Source of the DNA: Aquatica leii
Lineage: Eukaryota; Arthropoda; Insecta; Coleoptera; Lampyridae
Direction: 5' to 3'
Length of the DNA: 64,000 nucleotides
NCBI GenBank assembly: GCA_035610365.1
Contig: CM069432.1
Span: 260,769,177 to 260,833,176, forward strand
This document shows, piece after piece, positions 1-11,300 of this stretch. How positions within the stretch are numbered: position 1 is the stretch's first letter; each line of letters opens with the position of its first letter. The notes under the pieces are model-generated. The model made no database searches and had not been told where the DNA came from. It saw only the letters and a list, made by a program, of their open reading frames with translations. The translations under genes were made by a program, and so were the position numbers.

Positions 1-345
1 TTCCCATCTAACGTAGATTATTGGTTCGTCATAGGAATTTTCCACAGTAAAAGAACAAGTGTGGGTGACCAAAGCTGCTATCATAACAAAGGCAAATCAA
101 ATCGCGCCCCCAAACTAAAATGTATTCTGACCACAGCGATTTTCTCAGAACCAACACTTCCAACGCAATTTATTTATTCAACACAAGCGTGGATCATCTA
201 AAATACTTAAGATGTAGAAACCCTCGGGACATGACGTTATTTTCTTAACGTTCAAACCGGAAATATCCTCAGTGACTTTTGGTGCGTAAATGACATCACT
301 GGGCGAAATTCATACAACACGAAAATTTTACCAAAATATTTCTAA
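1..345 (-). repeat. M-family unit, partial copy at window edge (M0)
   Basis: Only the right-hand (5', minus-strand) part is inside the window. It aligns by eye with the same part of the copy at 35686-36620: a stretch near 75-115 resembles 36325-36365, and a stretch near 300-340 resembles 36565-36600, which carries the TATA-like GTATAAG/GTATGAA motif when read on the minus strand. No coding sequence is seen. The copy is old and boundaries are approximate. Confidence 0.4.
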
Positions 346-394
346 CATAACATGTGAACGAACAAACTCTTTACTCTCAGGTTTCTGAATACAA

Positions 395-1350
395 TCATTT
401 TTGTATGAGAATATTTGGTAATGAAAGAACGCAAAAAAAACTCACAAATAAATCTTTTATTATTTTTATATGTAGTCCAGACAGATCTCTATATTTTTCG
501 GAGCACACATGACACGAATGAGTTATAGTAGCAGATAGTTTTGGCTTTTTGCAGTTGTCTCTTTTCTTCTTACTCTTAATCTTTTTCGTTATACCTTTCT
601 TCTCTTGTAAATTTTCTTTTCGAAGTTTTTCTGCTTGATCCGTTTCAAGTTTTTCTTTTAACGGGGTGCCGGACAATATTTTAGATTTTTAGCCCGTATT
701 TTTTTTCGGATCAATTTTTTTAGGGAGCGGAATAATTTCTGCCGGAGAAACCAGTTCGTTTTTTGGACCGACTATAGACCTAGAAAGTTTGTGATAAAGG
801 TAATCAATTCAAATTTCTCCTGCTGACGTATTTGCAATCGGCCAGTAAGTGTATAGATTTTTTCTTACAAGATAAAATAGCTTCCTGTGATCATGCGAGG
901 AATGGTTATCTAAGAACAAAGTGCCGTTCATATATTCTGATCAGAGATCCTACTTATATAGTAGGGCGGAGCTTCATTCATAAGTTAATTCTTCGCTTAC
1001 GATGGAATATCAAAGCTGCGGTGGCAAATTTTTTTGCAGCAATCGTGGCACATATAATGGTGATTGTTTCACAGCGCTCAGCAGACGATACCTCGCCACC
1101 AATTTGTTTTCTTTTACTACTGACAACTTTGAGTATCTTATTTGGCACAGTTGATATTCCACTTTTATCCATGTTGTATATAGAATGTGGCGGAAATTTA
1201 TATGTTTTGTAAAGATTTGAGAAAAAAGCGTCGATATAAGTTAACCCTGGCCAAACTAGTTGAATTTTGTGTGCCCAAAGAGAGACTACAAGGCACGCCA
1301 CTAATTGGAATCACGGATAATGTTATCAGTCGTGTAATGTTATTAAAGAA
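395..1350 (-). pseudogene. Tigger/pogo (Jerky-like, DDE_1) transposase remnant
   Basis: Cut-and-paste DNA transposase remnant of the Tc1/mariner-pogo group. Read from 1301 down, one frame holds 'FSNLYKTYKFPPHSIYNM' followed by 'DKSGISTVPNKILKV'. The family normally has MDETG here, so the first catalytic Asp is kept but the next Glu is Lys. 'ALIFHRKR' follows. Around 690-760 comes 'KNELVSPAEIIPLPK', typical of the C-terminal tail, and at 500-530 'CHVCSEKY', the start of the Cys-rich end. Between about 760 and 970 stops appear, and the usual 'PPHTTHKLQPLD' segment with the later catalytic Asp is absent, so there is an internal deletion. The plus-strand frame at 832-1212 is its shadow. Not functional. 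Confidence 0.82.
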
Positions 1351-3200
1351 GACTGTAGGTATGCTAATTCATAAAAAAAAAACATATTTTATGGTAATCA
1401 TAATTTTGGTTTATGTTATCAATTTTTTTTTAATATTTGTTTCTATAGAAGAACAATAACCTATTTTGCATTTAATCGAAGTTTATTCCGTGCATGTGAC
1501 TTAAATTAAAAAGAACATTTTTTGTTTATTTGCAATCTCAAGTGATATCGAATCTCGTTTTCTCTGTAAATTAATATGGTCTGAAGTCTGTCAGTCAGTT
1601 ATCGCCGGTTGCCACAACTCACTGACTAACTTATTTTAGTTGATTGAATCAGTTTTGTTTCAACACTTTGCATTAACTGACGCAATAAAAAGACATGATC
1701 TGAGTCTAAAAAAATTTTGCAACAATATAAGTTGTCAAGAATAAGTCAGCGGAATGTTGCTGCGCAATTAAAAATTAACTATGTACCAATTTGGACATCT
1801 GTAAATACGTTATTTTCGAGTGACTTTGCATTTTCAGCGTACTTGTGAAGAATGTGCAGTTCTTAGAAAAACAACTCAATTTAACTACGTCTTATGTGAT
1901 AATATTATTTTGTATTTATTATTATTTTTGGTGTCAGCAAATTATTGAGAAGAAATGTGTAGTTTCTAGAATTAAATTAGCCATCATAACATTGTTTTTG
2001 ACTTCTTTTTATCCACGGTGTCAGAAATCTAAGAAGACTAATGCATTTTTTTAAATTTTTGATCTATTTGGCTCAATGTTTTTTTTATAACAGCGTTTCG
2101 CTAGTCTTCGTATGTGTAATGTATTCTTTTGAGCTCGTTTGTTACTTTCTGTTTAGAAAATAAGTTTTATGAGCAACCTCGTTGATGATGCTGTGAACTT
2201 TTATTTAGACCTCATTTACATAAAAGGCTTAAAGAACCGTGTGGTTATAGAGCTTAAATTTGCTTTTTATATAAGTATAGATTAATTAAACGCAGTTAAT
2301 TTATAAAATAGAACAGAACCGGAAAAATGTATCACTTATTGATTGCTATGTTACGAGAAAACGTCAGTAATTCGTACAGACGGCAGTGTTTTTGCAACCA
2401 GTGACGTCTATTTGCTCAATCGGTTTTACTTTAAATTTACATTTGAATTATAAATCTTTTGTTTTAAGTTTGGTTATTGTCTTACTTTCTAATATATGTA
2501 CACTCAAGAAAAGAAAAAACGAGACATAACTTGATTCTAAGTATAATAAAAACTTACCTAAATAATAAGATGACCGTGTTTTTAAGCTTTAAATGAGACT
2601 AAAGGTCAACGTGATAAAAACGTAAGCTACAAGGTATAGCAAAATAAAATGAAATTATCCGCGCACTCGAACTGCGATCTAAGTATGAGTAGGCAAAAAC
2701 GGTTGCTAATCTTGTTACAAGTATAATTCTTTTAGCAAAAATTTAACTGGTTGTTTATTAAAAAAACAGTTATTTATTGTTGTTGATTTGGAGTCGAATA
2801 TATTTCTGATGACACTATCGCATATTTTAGTAGAAACTTGCGTAACAAAGTTCATTGCTTTTTTAACTGCCTGTGTATCACGATGATAATTTTTGATGTA
2901 GAAGATATTTAAGGATTCAGGTGTGTCTATAAGTTACTTTGCTTCACCTGATCTACAAAGTGTCTAATGGGAAGTTCAAAGTAGTACAATATTTTGCTAA
3001 TCAATAAATTCATAATAAGTACAGCACAGAAATTAAACACAAATTTTTTGTTCTTTATATCCCCAGAGACCAGTTCTGTAATGTGTTTGCGTTCATCCTA
3101 TATCATACTTGGTAAGAAATTTTTAGTATGGCAGTAGTCGCACAACTGGGTTGTTTTAAAAGCACACGAAGGTTAATGGTAAACCACTTCCATGCATAGA
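1351..3200. other. A+T-rich intergenic filler
   Basis: No frame here resembles a known protein and I see no clear repeat structure. Short frames (for example 1845-2054) look like chance in A+T-rich DNA. Confidence 0.6.
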
Positions 3201-3202
3201 CT

Positions 3203-4645
3203 TTGTTACAAGCTTTATGTTTTACGAACCTTGCACGGCCAACTTACACAGTCGGAGGTAGGGGAGGTTCACAGGAAGTATGCTTAAGGGCGCCAGATCT
3301 GATCCAAGATAACACTTCTGCCTCGATCACGACAGACGATCCAAACTTGTAACTCAATCTAAGGTTCGTAATCCTTATTACTCTGATGTTCGAGTAGCCA
3401 AAATTAGTTAATAGATAACGATAATCACAGGAGAAAGAAAAATAACAAGAGAGATTAACAATTATAATCACTTTAATGTATTAACGTTGGATACTAATAA
3501 GAATATATGAAATTTCTGCACCTATCGATGTTCGAATGGTTTCCACGTAGAATTAACAAATATCACAGTTTTAATGTAGTAGCGCAGTAAATTGACAATT
3601 ATACGCTAAATGCGCAATCCTTAAATCTTAGCATGACTAACAATTTTCGTTAACAACTGTAGAAAACTTTGATTTCGCAATACATAAGATTTACTAGATT
3701 ATAGCGAAGTTCTAATGCATGAGTGCCCGCAGTAGCGGCAACACACACTACACATTAGTTAGGTCGAAACGAACAGTACAGAAACGGTCGAAGTAAATAT
3801 TTTTCACACACACAGCATGCGATACAGTAAAGTGAATGATTACAGTTACATTATTGGTATATAAGCAATAAATATAATTACGGTCGTTAATATTGATCAA
3901 AATTCTGTGAGTAACTTTCGTGACAACGATATAAAAAAAATTAAGTAAATAAACTCACCCGAAATCCAGTTTCCACTTCGAAGAAAACGTTTTCCCCGCC
4001 AGCGGCCTGTAATAATTATTTAAAAGCAAATCGTGTCACACACCAACTCACGAAGAATAGTAAGCTACAAAATTAGTATTAATAAGTCATTAAGTATTAT
4101 ATAAAAACCCGGTGTATCGAATACTGTAGGTAGTAATTTAGAACAGGTGTCTGATAACACAATCGACTTCTATTCCCAAAGCAGCATCTACGACGCAGTG
4201 TTCGACGAGACCTCGATGTTATTCAAGTAGCAGGCCCTCACAACAGCTTATATGCTCGGTAGCATTATTCATTAATGGTACTTATGCATCCTTATTACTG
4301 CTTGCAATACACAATGGCTGGCAACGTGGTGGGAACCGGCTATCACATTAATATAGAAATTACAAGGACTCTTAATAGATTAAAGACAAAAATATCTTAC
4401 CCTGTGCCGAAAGAATCGTAATAAATTCGCAATCGCCTTATAAATTTGTGTCCATCACACGTGATGTTCTTAAAAATTTAAGAATCAATTCGAAATTCTT
4501 GGCACCGGCCCGTTACTGTAGTTGACAGCTTCACGATTTTTGTCGTAAAATGACAGTCACGAGGAAAGATCGGTAGAGGGCGTCAAAACCGGAATCTAAT
4601 TTGAATTCATATACAGAGTATTTCGTAATGAAAAATTTCGCACGT
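3203..4645 (-). repeat. M-family intron-bearing unit, copy M1
   Basis: About 1.4 kb, closely related by eye to the copy at 32124-33375. Shared blocks include the left end (GTCGGAG..AGGGGAGG, 3245-3270), a central AAAACGTTTTC block (near 3980) and the right end (GAGGGCGTCAAAACCGG, 4575-4592, then ATATACAG). Read on the minus strand it looks like a transcription unit: TATA-like 5' end, first donor GTAAGA at 4395-4400, a 48-nt putative exon at 3959-4006 between ATTATTACAG and GTGAGT, and a last exon near 3240-3360 after ACCTTAG. The middle exon reads open ('GENVFFEVETGF'), but its nearest relative does not keep the frame, so I regard the unit as non-coding or decayed. The left edge has the palindromic CTTTGTTACAAG. 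It could be a transposable element or a decayed local gene duplicate. Confidence 0.6.
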
Positions 4646-5539
4646 AACAACTTTTACTATAAATGGCGTCAATTTTGACAAATTAACAGATGAATTGTAA
4701 GTAGTTATGTGCAACCGAAGAATTATATTCCTGGTAGTTAGTGGTTAAGTTGTCCAGGATCGCGTTTAGGGATGTTGTCAAGACAGGTGTCGTTCATAAT
4801 TACTAGGCATATATCCTACCCGTCTTTTGATCAGACTTAAAATGTAAGGTAATGTCGATTGTATTGTCTCAAACTTGACAATGTGCAGATTTACACATTG
4901 CTCTAAACCTCGGTAATGGATACTTCAAAAGCGCGAGGACTATTGGTGTTTTTATTTGATTACTGTACTAAATGATAATTGGTTAGAATGAAGTTGAAAG
5001 ATGATGCAGTGCAGGGATTTTTTTCGCCTTACTTTGTCCGGTATTGTCCGTCACAACCATCTATTCAAAAACTGTCATAATATCCAAAATATTTTTTCGC
5101 AAAATTAGTCTGATATTAAATGTGTTCAAGACAGTTGTAACCAAAGTTCTTCTAATAGAACTATGTGTTCCTATACACTGGTTTTTGTTTTATTGTCACA
5201 AAAAGTCCATGTACGATTTTTGCGACCATACGCTTTTGTCGCGGGCTCTTCTTTTCTTATAGCAATTAATAACATTTTGGTTGCAGGACATGTTTTCGCT
5301 CTTTGATTTTTGAGTCTTATTGGTGGTCGTTTCTTCTATATGAACTTTTCCTTTTACAACATGTTTTTACCAGTATTGTTTGACACGGCTTTCAATTCCC
5401 ATTTGTACGGCGAACTTGATATTATCGCTGTTTTACCTCATCGTTTCGACATTTGTTTTTTAGGAATCTTTCGAAATTGAAATTTCTGGGTTGGTGAGAA
5501 CTTCTTGAAATATGTTGATGGATTTTGAATTGGCGTAAA
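4646..5539. other. Intergenic filler
   Basis: No recognisable coding region, RNA gene or repeat. The 72-codon frame at 5044-5262 has no family features. Confidence 0.5.
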
Positions 5540-6080
5540 TGGTCTAGGTGAAAATGTAGATGGCAGTACTGTTAATTGACAAGATGCTGGTGTCATCCAC
5601 ATTGTCATCTGCATTCGAAGATAATTTTGCAGAAAAACTTTTATGTTCGTCTAAAAGTCTGTCCGTAGCTAATCTTCGTTCTTGTTCGGCGTGCATTTTC
5701 GTAGCAGCAGCTAGCAGAAAATCGATATCTTGAGATACATTACGATCTACTGGCCATGTGTCGGTTTTGCGAAATACATTAATTGCAACCAACATTGTGG
5801 CACTTCTAAAAAACTCTCCGACCTGGTAGTGGCTAACTATCTTACCAGGATGAGTTATTAGCTATTTTTTTACCTCTTCACTATAATAAGTGCTTAATGC
5901 TTTCATAAACGCCACATTCAATGATTTCAGATGGTGCGTGCAATGAGGAGAAAAACCCAATAACACAAGACCGTTATCCTGGCATTCTATGCTTTTAACA
6001 AACTTTTTGAACCAAGTTATGACAACTTCCTATTCATCGCTTTGTATTGCATTTGCTCCATGAATTTGGTGGTGTGCAAT
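5540..6080 (-). pseudogene. Second Tigger/pogo (DDE_1) transposase fragment
   Basis: C-terminal half of a Jerky/Tigger-type transposase, complementary in coverage to the 395-1350 fragment. Read on the minus strand it gives 'HNWFKKFVKSIE', then 'GFSPHCTHHLKSLNVAFMK', matching the family's F-P-P-H-C-T-H-x-L-Q-P-L-D-V-x-F-M block. The usual LQPLD is LKSLN, so the key Asp is lost. Next come 'ALSTYYSEEV', a decayed 'HPGK..SHYQV', and 'NVFRKTDTWPVDRNV' (family: GFRKTGIWPLNPNV) near 5740-5790. Stops break the frame at several points. A TA microsatellite (6105-6122) borders the fragment. Confidence 0.8.
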
Positions 6081-7855
6081 TCATGAATTCTGTTTTTATC
6101 ATCCTATATATATATATACATAAACATAGGGAACATAAAAGAGACAAACAACTGGGATCGCTGTCATCTGCATCTCACTGTCGAAATGTGTATGGGAGTT
6201 GACGAAGTTTTTTTAGGAAATGATAATGGGTTTGAGCATGGCAGGACGCGTTGCAAGGAGAAAGGGAAGGTGCTTATAATATCCCGGGGGTCCGTTATGC
6301 CCTGGTTTCTCTTATTTTGTTTTTTTATCAGGTTTATGTACACAGAATTTCGGACATATGAGTTTAACGTCACTTTGGAAATGTTGCTGGAGGTATCCAA
6401 GGAAGTTGTGCCGATGCAATTGCTAGACGTTGATTTTTACTTAATTTTATCTTTAAATAAATGTTTTCTTTTTTCGTAGTTTTCTTGAGTTTAATTGTCC
6501 TTCGGTGTTTTCCATTCTGACATGTTTCGTTTTAACGTTGGTTTATTATTTATTTTGATAATCTTTTAGGTCTTTTAACTATTTTAAATAATGAGATATT
6601 TTGATAATAAATATTGAAGAATTGTTTTTGAAAAATGTTGTTTTTGTAAAATTCCTTTATCAGTTATAGGTATTGTGAAATTTGTAATAGAGAGAGTTTA
6701 CTGGAGCTTCAGAATTGTGGAGATTTGGTATAAGTCGATATTCAATAAAATAAAGATATTTTTTGCATTTCTGCGGTGATTTTTATTTTCTATTTTTAGA
6801 TTTTTGTTTTATGTCTAGTCACTTGGAAAAAAAATTGTATCTTTTGTTTTTAATGTTTGTTTAATTTATATGAAATTCGCCTGCTCAGTTGTTTCTCTTG
6901 AAGTTTAGATTTAAATGATTAAAGTTTGAAATATAAGGATTCAAGTTAAAAACAAAATTTTAAAAATAAGAGTATTCTTAGTATCTAACTCTTTCAGGTG
7001 TGGCAAGATTCGAGTTAAAATAATGTTTTAAATTATGAATTAGTGGTAATTACTATATTACAATAAACTTTACATTGATATTTCTTATTAAGAAACAAAC
7101 TTTTGTTAAAGACGATATGTTTGAGATGTAAACATGTAGGTAGAATGGGCGTATTTTAGCGATTCCTGAAATCCACTGTTTTCTAAACTCTCGTATTTGT
7201 GCAGACTTTTGTTCCATTCACGTCAATATTCAGTTACAAATAGAGCAGACACAAATAAATATAAGGTCGGGTACTTTGTCGATATTACTTTTCTATTGCT
7301 TACATAAGAGCTAATTCGAAAGAAAAAAATGAGGGTTTCAACTGCTACTTTCTTAATGTATTGTAACAATAAAAACAAAATCTGTATAAAGTTTTATTGT
7401 GCACTATGTACAAAGATTTACGTACGTCGCAACAGCACAAAGTGCGCTGCAACTACAATAAATAACTAGGTTGGCGCTGATTCATCGAATTTTCTAACCG
7501 CAAAAGTTTTACAAATATTTTAAGATTCTGCTTGAAACTGAATTGATTTTCTTCGAGTGAAGTTTAATAATTATCTTTTTAAAAGATGTTTGAAATATAA
7601 AGTTTGTGTATTATATAAACATTAAATTTTTCGACGAATTAAGTGGGAGGTATTCATTGAAATATAAAAAAAGTTGTACAGCATTTTTTACCCTTAAAGT
7701 AATTGGTGTGTAAGTTATTTTAAATGGGCAACAATGAAATACTAAGGATGAGTTGTTTTAGTCAAACTCGTTTGTTTTTTGTTAGAATTTCGCCTTTTTA
7801 CTCACATGAGACATAGTGGTATAATATTGTAGCGAATTTATTTATTAAAAACTAA
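6081..7855. other. A+T-rich filler with a short TA microsatellite
   Basis: A TATATA run lies at 6105-6122. The stretch 6160-6320 is more G+C-rich but matches nothing I recognise. The rest is A+T-rich with no supported gene. Confidence 0.5.
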
Positions 7856-7859
7856 TTTA

Positions 7860-8310
7860 TTTAAAACGACTAAAAATACGTTTACTTATTCTAGAAATAT
7901 GTACACTTTTAAATTAACCGAACTAATTAAATTTAAATATCTAAGGATAAAAACTTACAGTAATTTATATAAAACAATAATATGCTATCACTTACGCGAC
8001 GATAAGATAAAGCCACTAACTTGTTTGTTTACACTACAAGTCACGTTCATTCGATTCGGTGTACACTGTTATTTATTTAAAACTTCGCACGTGCTAATCA
8101 CTTATTTATCTTCACTTGAATAATCTTTTTAATACTACTGCATTCGCGTTACGGCAATAACTGACCTACGAACTGTTCCGTCGGTATATATACACATAAG
8201 GAAATCCTTCTGGAGTGTTCCCTATTTTTCGGTATATCTTCTAGAAGATGGATAACAGCTTCTAGAAGGCTCTTGCCTTTGCAAATAACTTCTCGAACGT
8301 TTCAATATTG
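7860..8310 (-). promoter_or_regulatory. Heat-shock-type promoter and 5' leader, copy A
   Basis: Read on the minus strand this is a complete inducible-promoter layout. Heat-shock elements lie at 8289-8300 (CTTCTCGAACGT on the plus strand) and at 8259-8268 and 8238-8247 (CTTCTAGAAG twice), with a weaker GAA/TTC cluster at 8201-8213. A TATA box (TATATATA) is at 8184-8193 and an initiator (TCAGTTA) at about 8158-8164. About 280 bp of leader follows with GATTATTCAAG (8122-8132) and TTAGTTCGGTTA (7913-7926). The same order occurs in two copies at 51845-52760. No heat-shock protein coding start follows, so the gene it drove is lost, non-coding or not recognised. Confidence 0.65.
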
Positions 8311-8770
8311 AATATATGTCGTTAATCATTTCAAAACTAAGTTTCTCAGTTGCTTCTTTTCGATTACGTAACAGAAGCTCTCCATCATTGTTTTTTAAGT
8401 GCTTATTACTGATTATATTGTACTCATCTCGTATAACCAACACTGCATTGTGTGCACCTGCATTAGACTCCATGTAGGGGGAGATTACTCTTAATGGGAA
8501 AAAGCTAATTTTGGAAATAGAATTATTTTGTTTTTTGGGTTGTCAAAGTCAAATTTGAAACTTTTTATCAAAAACATGTCTTTGTGAACTTTTTGTAAAT
8601 TTAAATAACTTAAAAAATACTACATAGTTTTTTTGTTAAAGAAATATTTAGAAATTCGAAAATTCGAGAAAATTTGCAACATGACATTTTGATGTGGGAC
8701 GAACGGTAGCGGGCTAGTATTATATAAACCTGAAGATATTTTTGTGTACAAAACATATTTGTTTACGAAT
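8311..8770. other. Intergenic filler
   Basis: The end of a minus-strand frame of 83 codons (8222-8473) overlaps the heat-shock elements and has no recognisable features. Nothing else is supported. Confidence 0.45.
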
Positions 8771-8774
8771 TTTT

Positions 8775-9095
8775 ACCGGTAACTTAAAGGTAGGCGTCTA
8801 GCTCAATACAATTCGGCGACACTTGGGGGTAGCCCAAGTAGCTCAGAGAAACCTTCATGTATGAAGTAAAACCAATGCACCGATTAATAACGTGGATGAA
8901 GGCGAATATTTACAAATGGTCTCATTAGGCGCGTACCTTAACAGTTTCATATAGAATCCTCCTTACATTCACCGGAAATGTTTTTTTCTTTATTAATTCC
9001 ATACGTCAAGAAAAAAACATAAAAATGACAGCGAACACTCTGAATGTAGTAAGAGGGCGTTCCAGGACGAAACTTATACAGTACGCAACCTATAT
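8775..9095 (-). repeat. M-family fragment, 5' part only (M7)
   Basis: The stretch near 9050-9085 (AGGGCGTTCC, then AAACTTATACAGTACG) matches the right ends of the other M copies, for example AAACTTATACGGTACG at 36573-36588. Read on the minus strand this supplies the TATA-like GTATAAG. The block CCCAAGTAGCT near 8832 resembles CCCAAGTTGCT near 36318. The middle exon and 3' end are missing. Confidence 0.4.
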
Positions 9096-9535
9096 CAGAA
9101 TACTTTTAACATAACAAACTTTTGTAGTCACTACTTGATGATGACTCAGTATGAGAAAAATAGAAAAAGAATTATTGCAGTGGGACAACTGCCCTGCTTA
9201 AAGGTGATAAATTATGAGCATTAATTAATAAATTTTAGTTCGGCATTTATTATTTGTATTATTTATTATCACTGGTTTTTTTTATCACAGCCGCAATTTG
9301 CGCGACGCCATTGTTATGTACCATAATCTGGTAAATGTGCAGCATTTTTGATACGATTTTTTTTGGAAGTATTTGAATCCTCGCTTTTTATGGTTTCGGT
9401 CAAGTTCATCGTACAAATTCAGTTTGTATTCTCACATCTGTACAATGTTTTTCTTTGGTATGTGTTACGAGAAACTTGGGTTTATAGAGTTGAGCTGTCA
9501 AAATAAAAAGTTCCACCGGTCTTCTCATAACCAAA
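9096..9535. other. A+T-rich filler
   Basis: Nothing recognisable. The plus-strand frame at 9373-9750 runs into the M copy on its right and is best explained as chance. Confidence 0.4.
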
Positions 9536-9539
9536 CAAA

Positions 9540-10326
9540 GCAACGGCCAGCACAGCTTCTTCGGAGAGGGATCGTAGGCTTTGTTATGTGTGATTATAAC
9601 GTGAATCTAAAAAAAAGGCGCCAAGACGATGAAAAATTAAAGTCTAACTCGCCTCGTAGTAAGCGAAGAATAAATAACGTTACAACAATAATAACACCGA
9701 ATATATATATTTATTATATCACAGAAGTTGAAACAAGTATAGAAATGTAAATTCTTGAAAACATTCACACGTAGGTTGACTAAATTATCAATTGTGCCGA
9801 GTGGCGAGCAACACACCGTGCAACAAACTGCCCTTGTCGGACTAGATGATTATATACATATAGCGTCTAACTGGATAAATACATATACTTAAATCGTAAA
9901 CAAATCAAGCAAATTAAGCTTTCGAGATTCGATGTGCACAAACGATAAACTCGCGAAGCGCAAAAATACAATTAATTGTGTTAAGTTAACATGCACGTAC
10001 GGTCCTCAACAACGACCTAGTCCCCGATACACAAATAACAAATTTAAAGTAGTAATACTCACAGGCTGGACCTCACTCGGACTGTTAGCTAAACTCCGAA
10101 CTTGGTGTACCTAAAACAATCTTAAATCCCGCTTGGAACGAGCATATGCTGTTAACACAACTAAAAAAAGGTTTGGTTGGCATCCAATGATTCCGAATGT
10201 AAGTGCGCAACGTTTCCCTGTGACTTAATCGATTAAATTCCCCATGTTTGACTTCATAACAGAAAAGGATGGTCCTGGCGGTTCTCAACCTTCGACGGTG
10301 GATATTATCAGTACGTATCGCTACTT
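9540..10326 (-). repeat. M-family unit, copy M2
   Basis: Its left end (ACGGCCAGCACAG, then TCGGAGAGGGATCGTAGG, and GGCGCCAAGACGATGAA at 9617-9633) aligns with the copy at 49795-50640. Minus-strand splice-like signals bracket a 48-nt putative exon at 10063-10110: acceptor TTGTTTTAG on its right and donor GTGAGT at 10057-10062. The exon contains TTTAGCTAACA, like the ATTAGCTAATA in copies M5 and M6. The right part is replaced by the adjoining N unit, which starts at the CTTTGTTACAAG motif at 10327. Confidence 0.5.
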
Positions 10327-11300
10327 TGTTACAAGCCAAAGTTAAAACAAAGTCACTGCCTGAAATGAAGTAACATAAATGATGTTGTGCCGCTGCTCAG
10401 TGGAGACGGGGTGGATTATATTTTAAAATTCCGTGATAACTTGGAAACGAGATTGACATAAAATCGAAATAAAAAAAAAATAAAAAACTCAAAATCGGTT
10501 AGGGCGCCAATCAAGGACACGATGATTATAGCTTCCGGACCCCTGATAACCCAAAAGCTCATCTGGTTGGTTACAACCCCTGGACTTACCTCGAGTTGTA
10601 ACTTGCTAAACTCTGAAATGTTCTTAAAAATTTACGTACGCGGCAGCTGAATGAATAAAAGCTCTTTACAGTTTAACAATTTAACATTTATTGACTGAAT
10701 AATATGAAAAGAAAAACAAAAATGAAATAATAGTATTGTAATCAACAAAAATAAATAACCAAAACCAAACAACAAAAGGTACGTAAATGAACGTTTGATA
10801 AAAACAAAATATAAAATTATTTGAATAAATGCACAAAAACAAAATAATAAAATACAAAATACAGAATTTAATAAAACCAAGCACAAATTAGTAAATCTTA
10901 ATTTATCACGGCCGTGTGCGCGTCGAAATTACTTATTTACAAAAGAAATAAACTTATTTAATATAAAACTAATATCTATATCTTGAATCGAAAATTCGGT
11001 CCCGTTTAATAAATACACTTGTAATTTTTATTTGAAATTCAAAGCTTTTAACACTCAATCACGTAAATAATAACTTCACGATTAAATAAATGGTGCAAAA
11101 TAAATACCTTGAATTGTCGTAACTTCAGGAAAGAACCTGTGGTTGGTTCTAGGTGGCCAGTTGTCTACGGGAAGAATAACGTTGAAAGGTACCCCAAACA
11201 ATTGCAATGACGGCGGAAGAATTTTGTTTTTAACACTTAAATGAAATCCGCACAAATGCGAAGACTGGATGTAGCACAACCCATCGATTGCATATCCTAC
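10327..11300 (-). repeat. N unit, copy N1 (diverged relative of the M family)
   Basis: Matches 25690-26450 in order. Shared blocks are CCTGAAATGAAGTAACATAAA (10360-10380), GAGACGGGGTGG (10403-10414), TGGACTTACC (10581-10590), CACGGCCGTGTGCGC (10907-10921) and CCAGGAAAGAAC-like (near 11125). Its left edge is the CTTTGTTACAAG also found at the left edge of M1. On the minus strand it has acceptor ACTTCATTTCAG (near 10355-10366) and donor GTAAGT (10583-10588). No protein is recognisable. The A+T-rich frames at 10632-10886 are low-complexity artefacts. Confidence 0.5.

Noticed and set aside
3244..4006. Resemblance of M1 exons to an insect alpha-1,4-galactosyltransferase (GENVFFE.. and ..SWIRSGAL..)
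   Set aside because: The frame stops soon after, the family's Y-G-G-x-Y-x-D-x-D block is absent, and other M copies do not keep the frame.
6164..6479. Overlapping frames near 6.2 kb in slightly G+C-rich DNA, considered as a SINE or gene
   Set aside because: No A/B-box pair, tail or duplication found, and no protein similarity.
8222..8473. 83-codon minus-strand frame starting MESNAGAHNA
   Set aside because: It overlaps the heat-shock element cluster, has no homology I recognise and no conserved counterpart in the other promoter copies.
10632..10886. Hydrophobic minus-strand frames that look like membrane proteins
   Set aside because: They come from an A+T-rich low-complexity stretch with Phe/Leu/Ile runs; two overlapping frames show the same bias.
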